Assembly (NCBI GenBank): GCA_903904685.1
Contig: CAIVDS010000094.1
Coordinates: 1 to 38,550, forward strand
Length of the DNA stretch: 38,550 nucleotides
Reading direction: 5' to 3'
Source of the DNA: an uncultured Verrucomicrobiota bacterium
Lineage (GTDB): Bacteria; Verrucomicrobiota; Verrucomicrobiia; Opitutales; Opitutaceae
Of this stretch, positions 17,382-26,094 are shown one piece after another. The notes beneath the pieces are model-generated. The model was not told where the DNA came from. It searched no databases and was given only the letters and a program-made list of their open reading frames with translations. The position numbers were made by a program, and so were the translations under genes. Every line of letters starts with the position of its first letter. Position 1 is the first letter of the stretch.

Positions 17382-18509
17382 TCAAGTGTTGGGCGGCGTG
17401 GGCGCAGGGCTGTTGGAAACTGGCACCCTGTTGTCAACGGCCACGGCGGCGCCGTTGCGCAGTTTGAGCTGGCCGGCGGTCACGATATGGTCGCCCACTT
17501 TCACGCCATCGATCACGGAGACCTGGTCGCCGCGAGTCGTGCCGAGCGTGACGAATTGCTGGCGCACGACGAGCTGCGGCTGGCCGTCCTTGTCCTTCCC
17601 TTGCTCGATCACATACACCGCGTTGCCGTAGGGGTTGTAGATGATCGCAGTCTGAGGCAACGTGATGACTTTCTCCTGCCGGGGCAGGAGCACATCGACG
17701 GTGGTGAACATACCGGGCCGCAAGCGGCCGTCGGCATTGGCCAGCGTCGCCTGCACCTGCACGCTGCGAGTCGCATCATTCAGCTTTACGTCGAAAGCGT
17801 TGATCACGCCTGCAAATGTCTCGCCCGCGTAGGCGTCCACCGTGATGGCGACCTTCTGTCCGGCCGTGATGGCTTTCACATCCTGCTGCGGCAGGGTGAA
17901 ATTAACATAGATGGGATCGAGCGACTGGAGCGACACGATAGGCGTGCCCACCGCGAGGAACTGCCCCAAATCCACCAAACGGATGCCCACCCGTCCGGCG
18001 AACGGCGCGGTGATCATCTTCTTGGCGATGGTGGCGCGCAGGTTGTCGGCATTGGCGACCGCCTGGTCATATTGAGACGCGGCCGAATCGAGGTCGGACT
18101 GGGCATTGACGTTGGCTCCGCGCAACTGCTTCGCGCGGTCGAGCGTCTGCTTCGCCAGATCCACGGAAGCCTCCAGACTGCGCAACTGAGCCTCTTCGTT
18201 CGCCGTGTTGAGATGCACCAGCAAGGCGCCCTTCTCCACCGAGGCGCCCGACTCAAAGGCGATGGAGTCCACCACCCCGGCCAGCTCGTTGGCCAGCGTC
18301 ACTCCATGCACGGCGGCGAGCGAACCGACCGCGTGCAGCGACGGCTGCCAGACATCCTCACTCGCATGAGTCGCGGAGACGGTCACGGGAGGCGGCCGCA
18401 TCGCGGCCATGGCCTTGCCCATCTTGAAGCCTTTGTATGCCCACCAGCCGAAAACACCGCCGAGCACGGCGATCATGACGACCAGCATAAGAATCATTCG
18501 TTTTGCCAT
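17382..18509 (-). CDS. Periplasmic adaptor (membrane fusion) protein, MexA/HlyD-like
   Basis: It links the RND pump to the TolC-like channel. The protein has 375 residues and an N-terminal membrane anchor (MILMLVVMIAVLGGVFGWWAY) with no lipobox cysteine, so it is anchored by the helix. A lipoyl-like half-motif (ANELAGVVDSIAFESGASVE) precedes the coiled hairpin (EEAQLRSLEASVDLAKQTLD). The second lipoyl half is TAPFAGRVGIRLVDLGQFLA. Beta-barrel and membrane-proximal domains follow, with DGRLRPGMFTTVDVLLP. A proline-rich tail ends the protein. The 63-bp gap after marR shows no terminator. This is a standard adaptor, and operon context makes the role secure. Confidence 0.94.
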   Translation of the reverse strand: MAKRMILMLVVMIAVLGGVFGWWAYKGFKMGKAMAAMRPPPVTVSATHASEDVWQPSLHAVGSLAAVHGVTLANELAGVVDSIAFESGASVEKGALLVHLNTANEEAQLRSLEASVDLAKQTLDRAKQLRGANVNAQSDLDSAASQYDQAVANADNLRATIAKKMITAPFAGRVGIRLVDLGQFLAVGTPIVSLQSLDPIYVNFTLPQQDVKAITAGQKVAITVDAYAGETFAGVINAFDVKLNDATRSVQVQATLANADGRLRPGMFTTVDVLLPRQEKVITLPQTAIIYNPYGNAVYVIEQGKDKDGQPQLVVRQQFVTLGTTRGDQVSVIDGVKVGDHIVTAGQLKLRNGAAVAVDNRVPVSNSPAPTPPNT

Positions 18510-18572
18510 AGGATGTATGAGTTAAAAGATTGGATGCAGATTAGAAAAAATGAAGTGGATGTAAGCGACCGC

Positions 18573-19091
18573 CTACACGTCCGACGCCTTGGTGGAAATT
18601 TTGGTCAGCAGTTTCGCCAACGTCGTGCGCTCGTTTTCGGAGAGATTGCCCATGAGGTCGGTGATCAACCGGAAATGCACGGGCAACAGCGTGTGCATGA
18701 AAGCCTGTCCTGCGGGCGTCAGATGAACGGACATTTGTCGGCGGTCGGCGGGGTTGGGCTCGCGGAGCACGAATCCGTCGCGTTCCAGTGTATCGAGCAA
18801 GCCGGTGATGGTGGCGCGGGAGACCGAGGCAAAATCCGCCAATTCAGCCGGCGTGGACGGCCGGGGACAGTCGGCTCCTTTCTTTTCCAGCAACAGCATC
18901 ATTATCAGGAAACGGCCGTGGGTGATATCATGACCGGAAAAATGGGCGTCCATCACCCGCGACACCTCGTCACCGGCACGCCTCAGGTGCATGAACGCCT
19001 CGCAAGCCGACGGGTTCAGGTCGGGAAACTGCTTGGACGCCTCGACGAGGCATTCATAGCGCGGGAGTTCTTTGAGGACGAGACGTTGCAC
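18573..19091 (-). CDS. MarR-family transcriptional regulator
   Basis: A dimeric winged-helix repressor, 172 residues. The recognition-helix region is LADFASVSRATITGLLDTLE, followed by the wing segment DGFVLREPNPADRRQMSVHL with the family-typical D-x-R-x motif. The helices at both ends (residues about 30-65 and 130-165) would form the dimer and ligand pocket. The start is taken as GTG at 19091. It is the first gene of the efflux operon, and a GTTAG-N4-CTAAC inverted repeat lies about 50 bases upstream. By analogy with MarR/MexR systems it probably represses itself and the pump genes until a small ligand binds. The ligand is unknown. Confidence 0.93.
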   Translation of the reverse strand: MQRLVLKELPRYECLVEASKQFPDLNPSACEAFMHLRRAGDEVSRVMDAHFSGHDITHGRFLIMMLLLEKKGADCPRPSTPAELADFASVSRATITGLLDTLERDGFVLREPNPADRRQMSVHLTPAGQAFMHTLLPVHFRLITDLMGNLSENERTTLAKLLTKISTKASDV

Positions 19092-19142
19092 AGTGGTAGT
19101 TCGGACCGGCTCGGTGAAATCAAGCCGGTAAGGCAGCTAATA

Positions 19143-19156
19143 GTTAGCATCCTAAC
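19143..19156. promoter_or_regulatory. Putative MarR operator upstream of the efflux operon
   Basis: Perfect inverted repeat GTTAG (19143-19147), CATC, CTAAC (19152-19156), centred about 58 bases upstream of the marR GTG. On the minus strand a TTGATT element lies just before it and TATTAG-like sequence just after, so a bound dimer would cover the presumed promoter. MarR proteins commonly bind palindromes of about this size; the binding itself is inferred. Confidence 0.55.
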
Positions 19157-19292
19157 CAATAAATCAAGCCGCCATTGCATTTAAAAAACTTACCGCCTAG
19201 CAACCAGAGGCGGACTGGAACATGTCGAGAGCAGTGTCTGTCCGGCGGCTTCGCCATAGGCAACGTTCAGCTCTTTTTTAATCTTAACACCC

Positions 19293-19361
19293 TCACAGTC
19301 GAGCGAGTGCCAGCATGCCGAGCGCGGAAATTCCAGGCAGAATCTTCGCAAAACTGTTCAT
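19293..19361 (-). other. Possible 22-codon ORF overlapping the esterase stop
   Basis: The last esterase codons read ATGA, and the ATG opens a 22-codon frame (MNSFAKILPGISALGMLALARL) that looks like a signal peptide or small membrane peptide. It may be translationally coupled, or it may be the surviving N-terminus of a lost gene. Nothing else supports it as a gene. Confidence 0.2.
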
Positions 19362-20884
19362 GGCAAGTCGGTGCGGAAGGGCGACGCAGGCAGACCCTCC
19401 TTGTTGTAGAGGCTTGGGACGGGAACGTTGTCCCACCCGTAGCGCACGGCCTTGGGCTCGGACACCTCGGGACTGGAAACCACCACGGTGTCGTCGATGA
19501 TCTCGGCCTTGGCGGCGACAAATTTCTTGTTCGCGCCGGCGATGGTGAAGCCACCCAACCCACCGTTCTTCGCCAAGAGGCCACCGCCCGAATGCTTGAA
19601 TGTCAGCACGGCGTGCCCATCCGTAAACTTTGCGGCGTCGAACAAGGGGCCGGAGTATACGATGTCCTCGCCGTAGACCGTCGCCCGTGCGATAAGCGAA
19701 AGACGCGCGCCAATGGGACGTTTGTCGGCAGGGTGAATGTTTTCCGCGTCGCCGCAGTCGACCGTCACCACCATGCCGGTATGCGGCGTATCGGTCCACG
19801 TACGCAGTTGCGCTTCGCGGATGTCGGGCGGCGTTCCCTTGTATTCGGGCAACTGCACGAAGAGAAACGGCAGTTCAAGCTTCTGCCAAAGTTCGCGCCA
19901 GCCGGCGATCAGTCCACCGAAAAGGATGCGATACTCGGTAGCATGCCCGCTGTTGGACTCGCCCTGATACCAAAGCACACCGCGCAAGGCGAACGGCGCT
20001 AGCGGGAAAATCTTTGAGTTATAGTAGCCGGTTGGCCGGTAGGCGTCAGTGAAGGGATTACGCGGAGGCGTAGGTTTGCGCGGCTCGGGCTTGCCGTCTG
20101 CCTTCGCCTTGGCGACCGCTGTGTTATATTCCGCCAGCAAGCGAGGCTCGTCAGCCTTGTATTTTTCAAGCTGCGCCGGGTAATCGGCCTTGTTTTTTTC
20201 CTGACGGTCCAGATTGCCCTTTAACTCCGGACTCGAAAGCAACGTCTCGCGGCTGACCCATGAGGCCGCGCCGGTAGCGCCCACCGAGGAGTTGATGAGT
20301 CCAACCGGCGCATGCCGGGCGACCCACAAATCGCGGGCGAAAAAATAACCCACCGCGGTGAACTCGCGCACCGTCACAGGCGTGCATACCTCCCATTTTC
20401 CGGTCACCTCGGCGGCCGGTTCGTCCAGCGCGCCGCCGCCCGTGCGGAAGTGGCGGATCATCGGATAATCCGCCTTCGCTGCCTCCTCCTCCCATAACGG
20501 TTGTCGCGGCTGCACTCTTTCGGGCGGCACGACGGGGAACGCCATGTTGGACTGGCCACTGCACAGCCACACCTCGCCCGCGACTACGTTCTGCACAGTG
20601 ACGACGTTGTCTCCCTTGATCGTGAGCACGTGCGGACCATCCGCCTTGAGATTCTTCAACATCACCCGCCATTTGCCGTCCTTTGCGATGGTCGTCGCCG
20701 ACTGGCCTGCGAACTCCACCGTGACCTTCTCGCCCTCGCGCGCGGTGCCCCACACGGGCACGTCGCCGCCTTGCTGGAGCACTGCGTTGTCGCTAAAGAG
20801 CGCACTGGGCTTCACGTCTGCCCAAATCAGCGGACTGGCGGCGAAGGCGAAGATCAGGCCGGCGGTGGCAAGGATAGGTTTCAT
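19358..20884 (-). CDS. Sialate O-acetylesterase-like secreted SGNH esterase (copy 1)
   Basis: A predicted exported carbohydrate deacetylase of 508 residues. A signal peptide (about 1-22, ending in IWADV) is followed by an N-terminal beta domain (ALFSDNAVLQQGGDVPVWG). The nucleophile block is VWLCSGQSNM with Ser112, and the catalytic Asp/His region is GDAENIHPADKRPIG. The C-terminal beta segment ends in FRTDLP. Family members remove O-acetyl groups from sialic acids or from plant polysaccharides. In this neighbourhood an acetylated rhamnose-containing glycan is more likely than sialic acid. Compared with copy 2 it has an extra charged segment of about 50 residues after the VGATGAASWVS region (NLDRQEKNKADYPAQLEKYK and onward). 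It is the last gene of the glycan operon, 36 bp after the SGNH hydrolase. Confidence 0.9.
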   Translation of the reverse strand: MKPILATAGLIFAFAASPLIWADVKPSALFSDNAVLQQGGDVPVWGTAREGEKVTVEFAGQSATTIAKDGKWRVMLKNLKADGPHVLTIKGDNVVTVQNVVAGEVWLCSGQSNMAFPVVPPERVQPRQPLWEEEAAKADYPMIRHFRTGGGALDEPAAEVTGKWEVCTPVTVREFTAVGYFFARDLWVARHAPVGLINSSVGATGAASWVSRETLLSSPELKGNLDRQEKNKADYPAQLEKYKADEPRLLAEYNTAVAKAKADGKPEPRKPTPPRNPFTDAYRPTGYYNSKIFPLAPFALRGVLWYQGESNSGHATEYRILFGGLIAGWRELWQKLELPFLFVQLPEYKGTPPDIREAQLRTWTDTPHTGMVVTVDCGDAENIHPADKRPIGARLSLIARATVYGEDIVYSGPLFDAAKFTDGHAVLTFKHSGGGLLAKNGGLGGFTIAGANKKFVAAKAEIIDDTVVVSSPEVSEPKAVRYGWDNVPVPSLYNKEGLPASPFRTDLP

Positions 20885-20920
20885 GGATAGCGGAAGCTTC
20901 GCAAGACGACGGAGGGGTTC

Positions 20921-22228
20921 TCAGAGTGCTGGCGAAACCGTCCATTGATGCGCCTTTGGGGCGCGAAGGCTGTTCACGTTGGCCTCGGCCTTGACAAGTT
21001 CGGCATCGAGCTCGGCCAGGCGTTTGACACGCCCCTGCTCGACGGCCTCGGAAGGCACCCAGTCGGGAATTTCGACAACCTGCACCTGCCGCCAGCGGGT
21101 GTAGAAAAGGGCGTTCTTGGCGATGATAGCGTCATAGAGGGCCTTGACTTCAGGCAAGGCGCGGAAGGCGGCGGCGGCAAGGTTCACACCTGCGGCCAAC
21201 TGCGCACCGGTATAGCTGCCAAAGGATTTGCCATCAGCGGCCACCTCGTAGCTGGCGGCGGTGAGACCGGTGACCTTGAGCGTGTAGACGGAAAGTTCAT
21301 CGAAGGGAGCAAAGCCGGGAACCTTGAGGACGGTGGCGATTTCCGCAGGCACAGGCCAAGGCATGCAGGCGTCCATCCGGGTGAACGACAGGGTGCCGCC
21401 GGTTTTCACCGCCGTGACGGTGGCCTTCGATGACTTCACGGCGCCGGAGACCGCGTTGATCTCGACGCTGGAGACGAGGGCCGGCGCGTTGAGCCCTTTG
21501 AGAATCGTGGCGGCCATGATCATGTGACCGTCGATGCTAGGGTGTACGGCGTCGGGCACCAGTCGGAGGCCACCCTCCATCTTGGATAGCACGCCGGCGG
21601 AACGACCGTCCTCGATGACCTTGATCATGGGGTTGAGCTGGTCGATGAACGGCAGGTTCTTTTCCGCCGCCACCTGCCGCAGACCGTCGGAATATTTTCG
21701 CAGCATGTTGTTGTAGGCCGAACCGGCGGGTTGGCCGTCCTGGTATTTTTCCTCGGGGGAAGACGTGACGAACGCGATCCGGGCGCCGATGGCGGCGAAC
21801 TTGCCGGCAAGCTTGCGCGCATTGTCGACGTAAACGGCGGCACCATCGGCGCCGGCGCGGGCGTCGTTCATGCCAAAGTCGATCGTGACGGCGGTGGGAG
21901 AAAGCGGCTTGAGATCGCGGTCGAAGCCAACATCGAGGCCCTTGCGGGTGCGCAGGTTCATGGTATCGCCACTCCAACCGGTATTGCGGAAGGTTATCTT
22001 CCAATCCGGATAGCGTGAGACCACATAGCTTTCGACAAGGGTGGAATAGAGATGCTGCTGGGTAATCGAATCGCCCAAGATCATGGCGCGGTCGCCATCG
22101 TGGAAGAAAAACTCGGCAGTGGAAGGCTCGGCGGCATGGACTGCGAGCGTGGCAAAAAAGCCGATGGCAAGAAAGCGCATGGCCCGGAGTTGGCGTTGGG
22201 AGCGGATGAATATGGCGGGGGTGGACAT
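20921..22228 (-). CDS. Secreted SGNH/GDSL-family hydrolase
   Basis: A lipase/esterase-fold enzyme of up to 435 residues. Block I is MILGDSITQQ with nucleophile Ser54. The block III glycine/asparagine motif is DFGMNDARAG, and block V is DAVHPSIDGHMIMAA with the catalytic Asp and His near residues 230-240. The hydrophobic segment MRFLAIGFFATLAVHA is an export signal, so translation may begin at the internal ATG at 22180 instead of 22228; neither has a Shine-Dalgarno sequence. The C-terminal 170 residues after the catalytic core are helical and unassigned. It lies between the GH78-like gene (20-bp gap) and esterase copy 1, so a role in removing acetyl or other ester groups from the same glycan is inferred. 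Confidence 0.88.
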   Translation of the reverse strand: MSTPAIFIRSQRQLRAMRFLAIGFFATLAVHAAEPSTAEFFFHDGDRAMILGDSITQQHLYSTLVESYVVSRYPDWKITFRNTGWSGDTMNLRTRKGLDVGFDRDLKPLSPTAVTIDFGMNDARAGADGAAVYVDNARKLAGKFAAIGARIAFVTSSPEEKYQDGQPAGSAYNNMLRKYSDGLRQVAAEKNLPFIDQLNPMIKVIEDGRSAGVLSKMEGGLRLVPDAVHPSIDGHMIMAATILKGLNAPALVSSVEINAVSGAVKSSKATVTAVKTGGTLSFTRMDACMPWPVPAEIATVLKVPGFAPFDELSVYTLKVTGLTAASYEVAADGKSFGSYTGAQLAAGVNLAAAAFRALPEVKALYDAIIAKNALFYTRWRQVQVVEIPDWVPSEAVEQGRVKRLAELDAELVKAEANVNSLRAPKAHQWTVSPAL

Positions 22229-22248
22229 AGGATTAAGAAAGGAGAAAT

Positions 22249-24603
22249 TTATGATAGCGTGATTTGCTGGTGACCGACGCGCAAAGGGATTCGTCTCCCC
22301 TCGTATAAGAACGCGCCTTCGAGAAATGCCGGCAGATCAATGACCGCATCGAGCCCCTTGTCTGTTTTGATCAGTTCCACTTTGATCGGGCCGCGTGAAT
22401 GAGGAAACGTAACGACCGCACGGGACAGCGGGCCGAGCTGGGGTGCGATTTCAATCGCGTCAAAACCGAAACCGGCCGGCCGGATGCCTACCACGCCCGT
22501 GATAAAGTGATACAGCGGATGTGCACTCCACGCATGGCAGTCCGACCGCGTTTTCCCGAATCGCTCGGGCAATGTCTTGAACCCATCGCGGACGCATTGG
22601 TGCCACGGCGCCAGTCGATCAATGAACACGTCGGGACGTCCCATTATGAAGCACACCTCGAAGAAATAATGCGTGAAGTAGACACTGCCACGCACCAGCG
22701 ACGCCGCAGGGTCGAGGATGGCCGCCCAGACCCGTGCCCGCCGTTCCGGTGTCAACACGCCCGCGATAATGGCGACACACTGCGCATGCTCGGAGAAACC
22801 GGTGTGCGCCTCGTCGTCGGCAAGGAGACCGCGGGCCTCGTCCCAGAAGTGATCGACCAGCGCCGTGGAAAACTGATTCGCAAGCCGTCCGTAGCGCGCA
22901 GCCAGCTCGGGCTCGCCGTCATGCCGCTCAAGATCGGCGGCCTGCCGCAACGCGAGGACGAGCTGGGCCTGAAGCACCGCGCACGCACCGCCGCTACCTC
23001 CGCCGGGAGGAATGCCCCCGGGCAGAAAAGACCAGTCCACGAAGTTCCAACCCTCCGGAGCGCGCATCAATCCGCCCGCATCGATACGTTGCAGAAAGCC
23101 ATCGAGCACCGCTCGCACTCCAGGCAGGCGCGCCCGCACAAAAGTGCGGTCGTCGCGCCAACGCGCATAGTCCCAGACCATCGCCACCCACCAGAGCGAA
23201 AAGGGCGCGATGATTTGCGATCCGTTGTTGGGATGCACCGCCGCCGTCAGCCCCGATGCATTCATGCGCGAGGAGTCGAAAAGCTCGATACACTTGCGCG
23301 GCAGACGGTCCTCACGTCCGAGCGCGTAGGTGAGCAGACATTGCAGGCGCGTGTCGCCGGCATACATGAGCTGTTCGTAGTAGGGGCAGTCCATGTAGGT
23401 TTCGTGCAGGCACATTTGCAGCGTGCGCACGCAGACAGGGAAAAGCTCGTCCAGCGCGCTTCCCGTCTCCCAAGTGGTTTCCGGAGTGAAATCCAAACGG
23501 GTTTCCTCCAATGAAAATTTATCCAACACGAGCGCCTCGTCCGCGGTCTCGATCTCGATCAGCAGGAACCGCCCGCAACGCCACCACAGCGGCCGCCACG
23601 CGCGGGCCTTTCCGCCATCGGCCATGATTTCGTCCGGCGCGCCCACAAATACATCCGTCGCCGTGACGCTGCCGCGCTTTTTTTCGCCCGTGACAGGATC
23701 GCGCAGCGTTTCTGTCCAACCCAGCGCGATGCGTGCGCCCGCTCCCCCGCTCCAGCGCAGCTCGGGATAGGCGCAGACATAGTCGACGAGATCAACCAGC
23801 ACCCGCCGTTTCGTATGCGGCGCAAAGGTCACCGCACCGCCGTCGCACAGCAAAGCGCCCCACTCCACCTTGTCCTGCCCCTTCACAAGAAGAAATTGCG
23901 TCCAACGCCGCGCCAAAGGCGGTGGCAACATCGCTGGTCTCAACCAGTGGGTCGGTCGTGTCGAGTAATAGCCGAAGCCATTGTTGCCACCGGGGCCTTT
24001 CACCGCCGGCACCCAGCCCCGTCCCACTCCGGCCACGCCGCGCTCCCAACCCCACGGAAGTTTTGCGGCCAGCAGTCGTTCGGCCGGACCCACGCCCATG
24101 CCCGTGCCCGCCGCCGGGCGTTGATCGGCAAACTCGTAGGCATCGAGTTTCAATACGCTCCATACGGCCACGCCGGTCGCCAATTTCGCCACCAGTTCTG
24201 GCGACTGAGGACAACAGAAGAATCCCACCTCCACCGACAGCTGCGCCCACGGCGAAAGAACCGACCCCAATGCCCAGACACGCGCGGTCAACGTGTGCGT
24301 GCCAGCCGCCAGTTTGAGGGCATACGTCTCATAGTGCCATATCCGCAGATCGCCGCGCTCGCCGCCACGCCCGATCAGCTCGCCATCGATATATAGCTCG
24401 TAGCGCTCGTCGGCGGACACATGAAGCCGGTCGGCGCACGCCTGCTCCACGGTGAATTCGCACGTGAAAGCCGCGACCCACGGCTTCGACCAGCCATCTG
24501 GCGGACTGATCCAGAAAGCCGGCCAGTCCTGGACCGGCTCCCACGGTCTTTCGCTCGAAACCGGTGAGATCGGAAACGGGGGCTGATCAATCAGGACGCG
24601 CAT
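22249..24603 (-). CDS. GH78-type alpha-L-rhamnosidase-like glycoside hydrolase
   Basis: A 784-residue enzyme expected to release terminal alpha-L-rhamnose by an inverting mechanism. N-terminal beta domains (about 1-370) include a carbohydrate-binding-like jelly roll (RLHVSADERYELYIDGELIG). The (alpha/alpha)6 barrel holds the acidic motif ETYMDCPYYEQLMYAGDTR with Asp405, Glu410 and Asp417. It also holds TLPERFGKTRSDCHAWSAHP with Glu680. The spacing of these acids follows the GH78 pattern. There is no obvious signal peptide at the annotated start, unlike its three neighbours, so it may act in the periplasm by another route or in the cytoplasm. It lies 21 bp after esterase copy 2 and 20 bp before the SGNH gene. 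Rhamnogalacturonan, ulvan or a rhamnosylated glycoside are candidate substrates; sequence alone cannot choose. Confidence 0.85.
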   Translation of the reverse strand: MRVLIDQPPFPISPVSSERPWEPVQDWPAFWISPPDGWSKPWVAAFTCEFTVEQACADRLHVSADERYELYIDGELIGRGGERGDLRIWHYETYALKLAAGTHTLTARVWALGSVLSPWAQLSVEVGFFCCPQSPELVAKLATGVAVWSVLKLDAYEFADQRPAAGTGMGVGPAERLLAAKLPWGWERGVAGVGRGWVPAVKGPGGNNGFGYYSTRPTHWLRPAMLPPPLARRWTQFLLVKGQDKVEWGALLCDGGAVTFAPHTKRRVLVDLVDYVCAYPELRWSGGAGARIALGWTETLRDPVTGEKKRGSVTATDVFVGAPDEIMADGGKARAWRPLWWRCGRFLLIEIETADEALVLDKFSLEETRLDFTPETTWETGSALDELFPVCVRTLQMCLHETYMDCPYYEQLMYAGDTRLQCLLTYALGREDRLPRKCIELFDSSRMNASGLTAAVHPNNGSQIIAPFSLWWVAMVWDYARWRDDRTFVRARLPGVRAVLDGFLQRIDAGGLMRAPEGWNFVDWSFLPGGIPPGGGSGGACAVLQAQLVLALRQAADLERHDGEPELAARYGRLANQFSTALVDHFWDEARGLLADDEAHTGFSEHAQCVAIIAGVLTPERRARVWAAILDPAASLVRGSVYFTHYFFEVCFIMGRPDVFIDRLAPWHQCVRDGFKTLPERFGKTRSDCHAWSAHPLYHFITGVVGIRPAGFGFDAIEIAPQLGPLSRAVVTFPHSRGPIKVELIKTDKGLDAVIDLPAFLEGAFLYEGRRIPLRVGHQQITLS

Positions 24604-24624
24604 GAGCGAAGGGAAAACGAGCGA

Positions 24625-26094
24625 CTAGGGCGCGTGGGCAGGCTTGGTGGTAACCGGAGCGGCAGGCGCGCCAGGCTGGCCACCGGGAGGACGCTTGGGA
24701 TCGAGATCCTCGGTGGAGAGAGCAAAAGTGTCGGTGCGGAATGGCGATGACGGCAACCCCGCGCCGTTGTAAAGCGAGGCGATCGGGTTCTGCGCCCAGC
24801 CGTAGCGCACGGCCACCGGCGCAGGCACGGCGGCGCTTGAGACGATGACTTTGTCCCCATCGATACGCGCATCGGCCCAGACCCATTTGTGATCCTCTCC
24901 GGCGATCGCGAAGCTCTTGAGCGCGCCGTCCTTCGCCACCAACCCGCCATTGGCGTAGGTGAACTCGATCACGACTTCGTTGCCCTTGATCGTGTAACGC
25001 GACATGAGAGGACCGGAGGCGACGGCGGTTTTGTCGCCATACACGTCGGCCAACGCCCACTGCGCGAGCCGGGCGCCCACGTCCTGCTTGTTGGTCGGAT
25101 GAAGACCGGCATGGTCGTCGCCGCCGAGATCGATGGTGATTGCCATGCCGGTGTGCGGCACGCGTTTTGCCTTCCACATGGATTCGCGTATCGGCGCCCA
25201 CAGGCTCAGTTCCTCGACGGGCTCGGTCTGACGAATCTGGTAATTGGGCAGCTGGACCCAGGCGAAGGGAAAGTCATAGCCCCAGTCCTTGCGCCAACCC
25301 TCGATGAGGGCGACGAGTCGCTGGTCGTATTGGGAGGCGATCAACGGCGAGGGACGCGCGTTGGCCTCGCCCTGATACCAGATCGCGCCGCTGATCGCGT
25401 AGGGCACCACCGGGAAAACGCGGCTGCGGTAAAGACCGCCGCCAGTCACCCACGCCTGGATGGGCGTGCCGCCGACCGAGGCGTTGATAAGACCGATCGG
25501 CATCTTGCGCGCCTCATGCAGGGCGCGTCCGAAGTAATAGCCCGTCGCGGAAAACTCCGGCACGGTTTCGGGACTGCACACATCCCAGGTGCCGCCTTCG
25601 TTGGTGACGACATCCGGCTCGCCCGCTTTTTTCACCGTCTTCTTGTAAGGCGCCTTGAACATGCGGATGCCCGGATGGTTTGCCGCGGGGATCTCGGTCT
25701 TCGGGTCCCTGGACTGGCGCACGGTCAACTCCATGTTCGACTGGCCGGAGCACACCCAGACCTCGCCGGTGACCACATCCTTGAGGGTGATCGTGTTGGC
25801 CGCCGCGACGGTGAGTTCGCCCGTCGCGCCCGGAGGCAACGGATCGAGCTTGACCGACCATTTGCCGGCGGCATCCGCCGCGGTTGACTGGCTGTGGCCG
25901 AGGTAGGTGACGGTGACTTTCTCGCCGGAGGCGGCCGTGCCCCACACGGGGACGGGCACGCCCTGTTGCAGCACGGCATGATCGCCGAACACGGGGGGAA
26001 GCGCGACGTCGGCGCGGAGAACGCCGGCCGTCGATGCGGCACACAAAAACAAGGCGAAAACCACCTTGAGCGAAGCAGGGATATTTAGGGTCAT
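24625..26094 (-). CDS. Sialate O-acetylesterase-like secreted SGNH esterase (copy 2)
   Basis: A 489-residue paralogue of the product of 19358-20884. The ATG at 26094 starts a normal signal peptide (ASLKVVFALFLCAASTAGVL); an upstream in-frame start at 26163 adds an unlikely leader and is rejected. The beta domain reads VFGDHAVLQQGVPVPVWGTA, the nucleophile block is VWVCSGQSNM with Ser119, and the catalytic Asp/His region is GDDHAGLHPTNKQDVG. The long charged insert seen in copy 1 is missing: the chain runs straight from SVGGTPIQAWVTGG to GLYRSRVFPVVPYA. A proline/alanine-rich tail ends the protein. It is the first gene of the glycan operon, so the operon promoter should lie just upstream of 26094. 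Two divergent copies suggest different acetyl positions or substrates. Confidence 0.9.
   Translation of the reverse strand: MTLNIPASLKVVFALFLCAASTAGVLRADVALPPVFGDHAVLQQGVPVPVWGTAASGEKVTVTYLGHSQSTAADAAGKWSVKLDPLPPGATGELTVAAANTITLKDVVTGEVWVCSGQSNMELTVRQSRDPKTEIPAANHPGIRMFKAPYKKTVKKAGEPDVVTNEGGTWDVCSPETVPEFSATGYYFGRALHEARKMPIGLINASVGGTPIQAWVTGGGLYRSRVFPVVPYAISGAIWYQGEANARPSPLIASQYDQRLVALIEGWRKDWGYDFPFAWVQLPNYQIRQTEPVEELSLWAPIRESMWKAKRVPHTGMAITIDLGGDDHAGLHPTNKQDVGARLAQWALADVYGDKTAVASGPLMSRYTIKGNEVVIEFTYANGGLVAKDGALKSFAIAGEDHKWVWADARIDGDKVIVSSAAVPAPVAVRYGWAQNPIASLYNGAGLPSSPFRTDTFALSTEDLDPKRPPGGQPGAPAAPVTTKPAHAP

Noticed and set aside
14213-17467. A 1,084-codon plus-strand frame opposite the RND pump
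   Set aside because: It is the shadow of the pump gene produced by G/C-rich third positions; the translation is low-complexity His/Asp/Arg/Gly with no domain, while the minus strand has full RND motifs.
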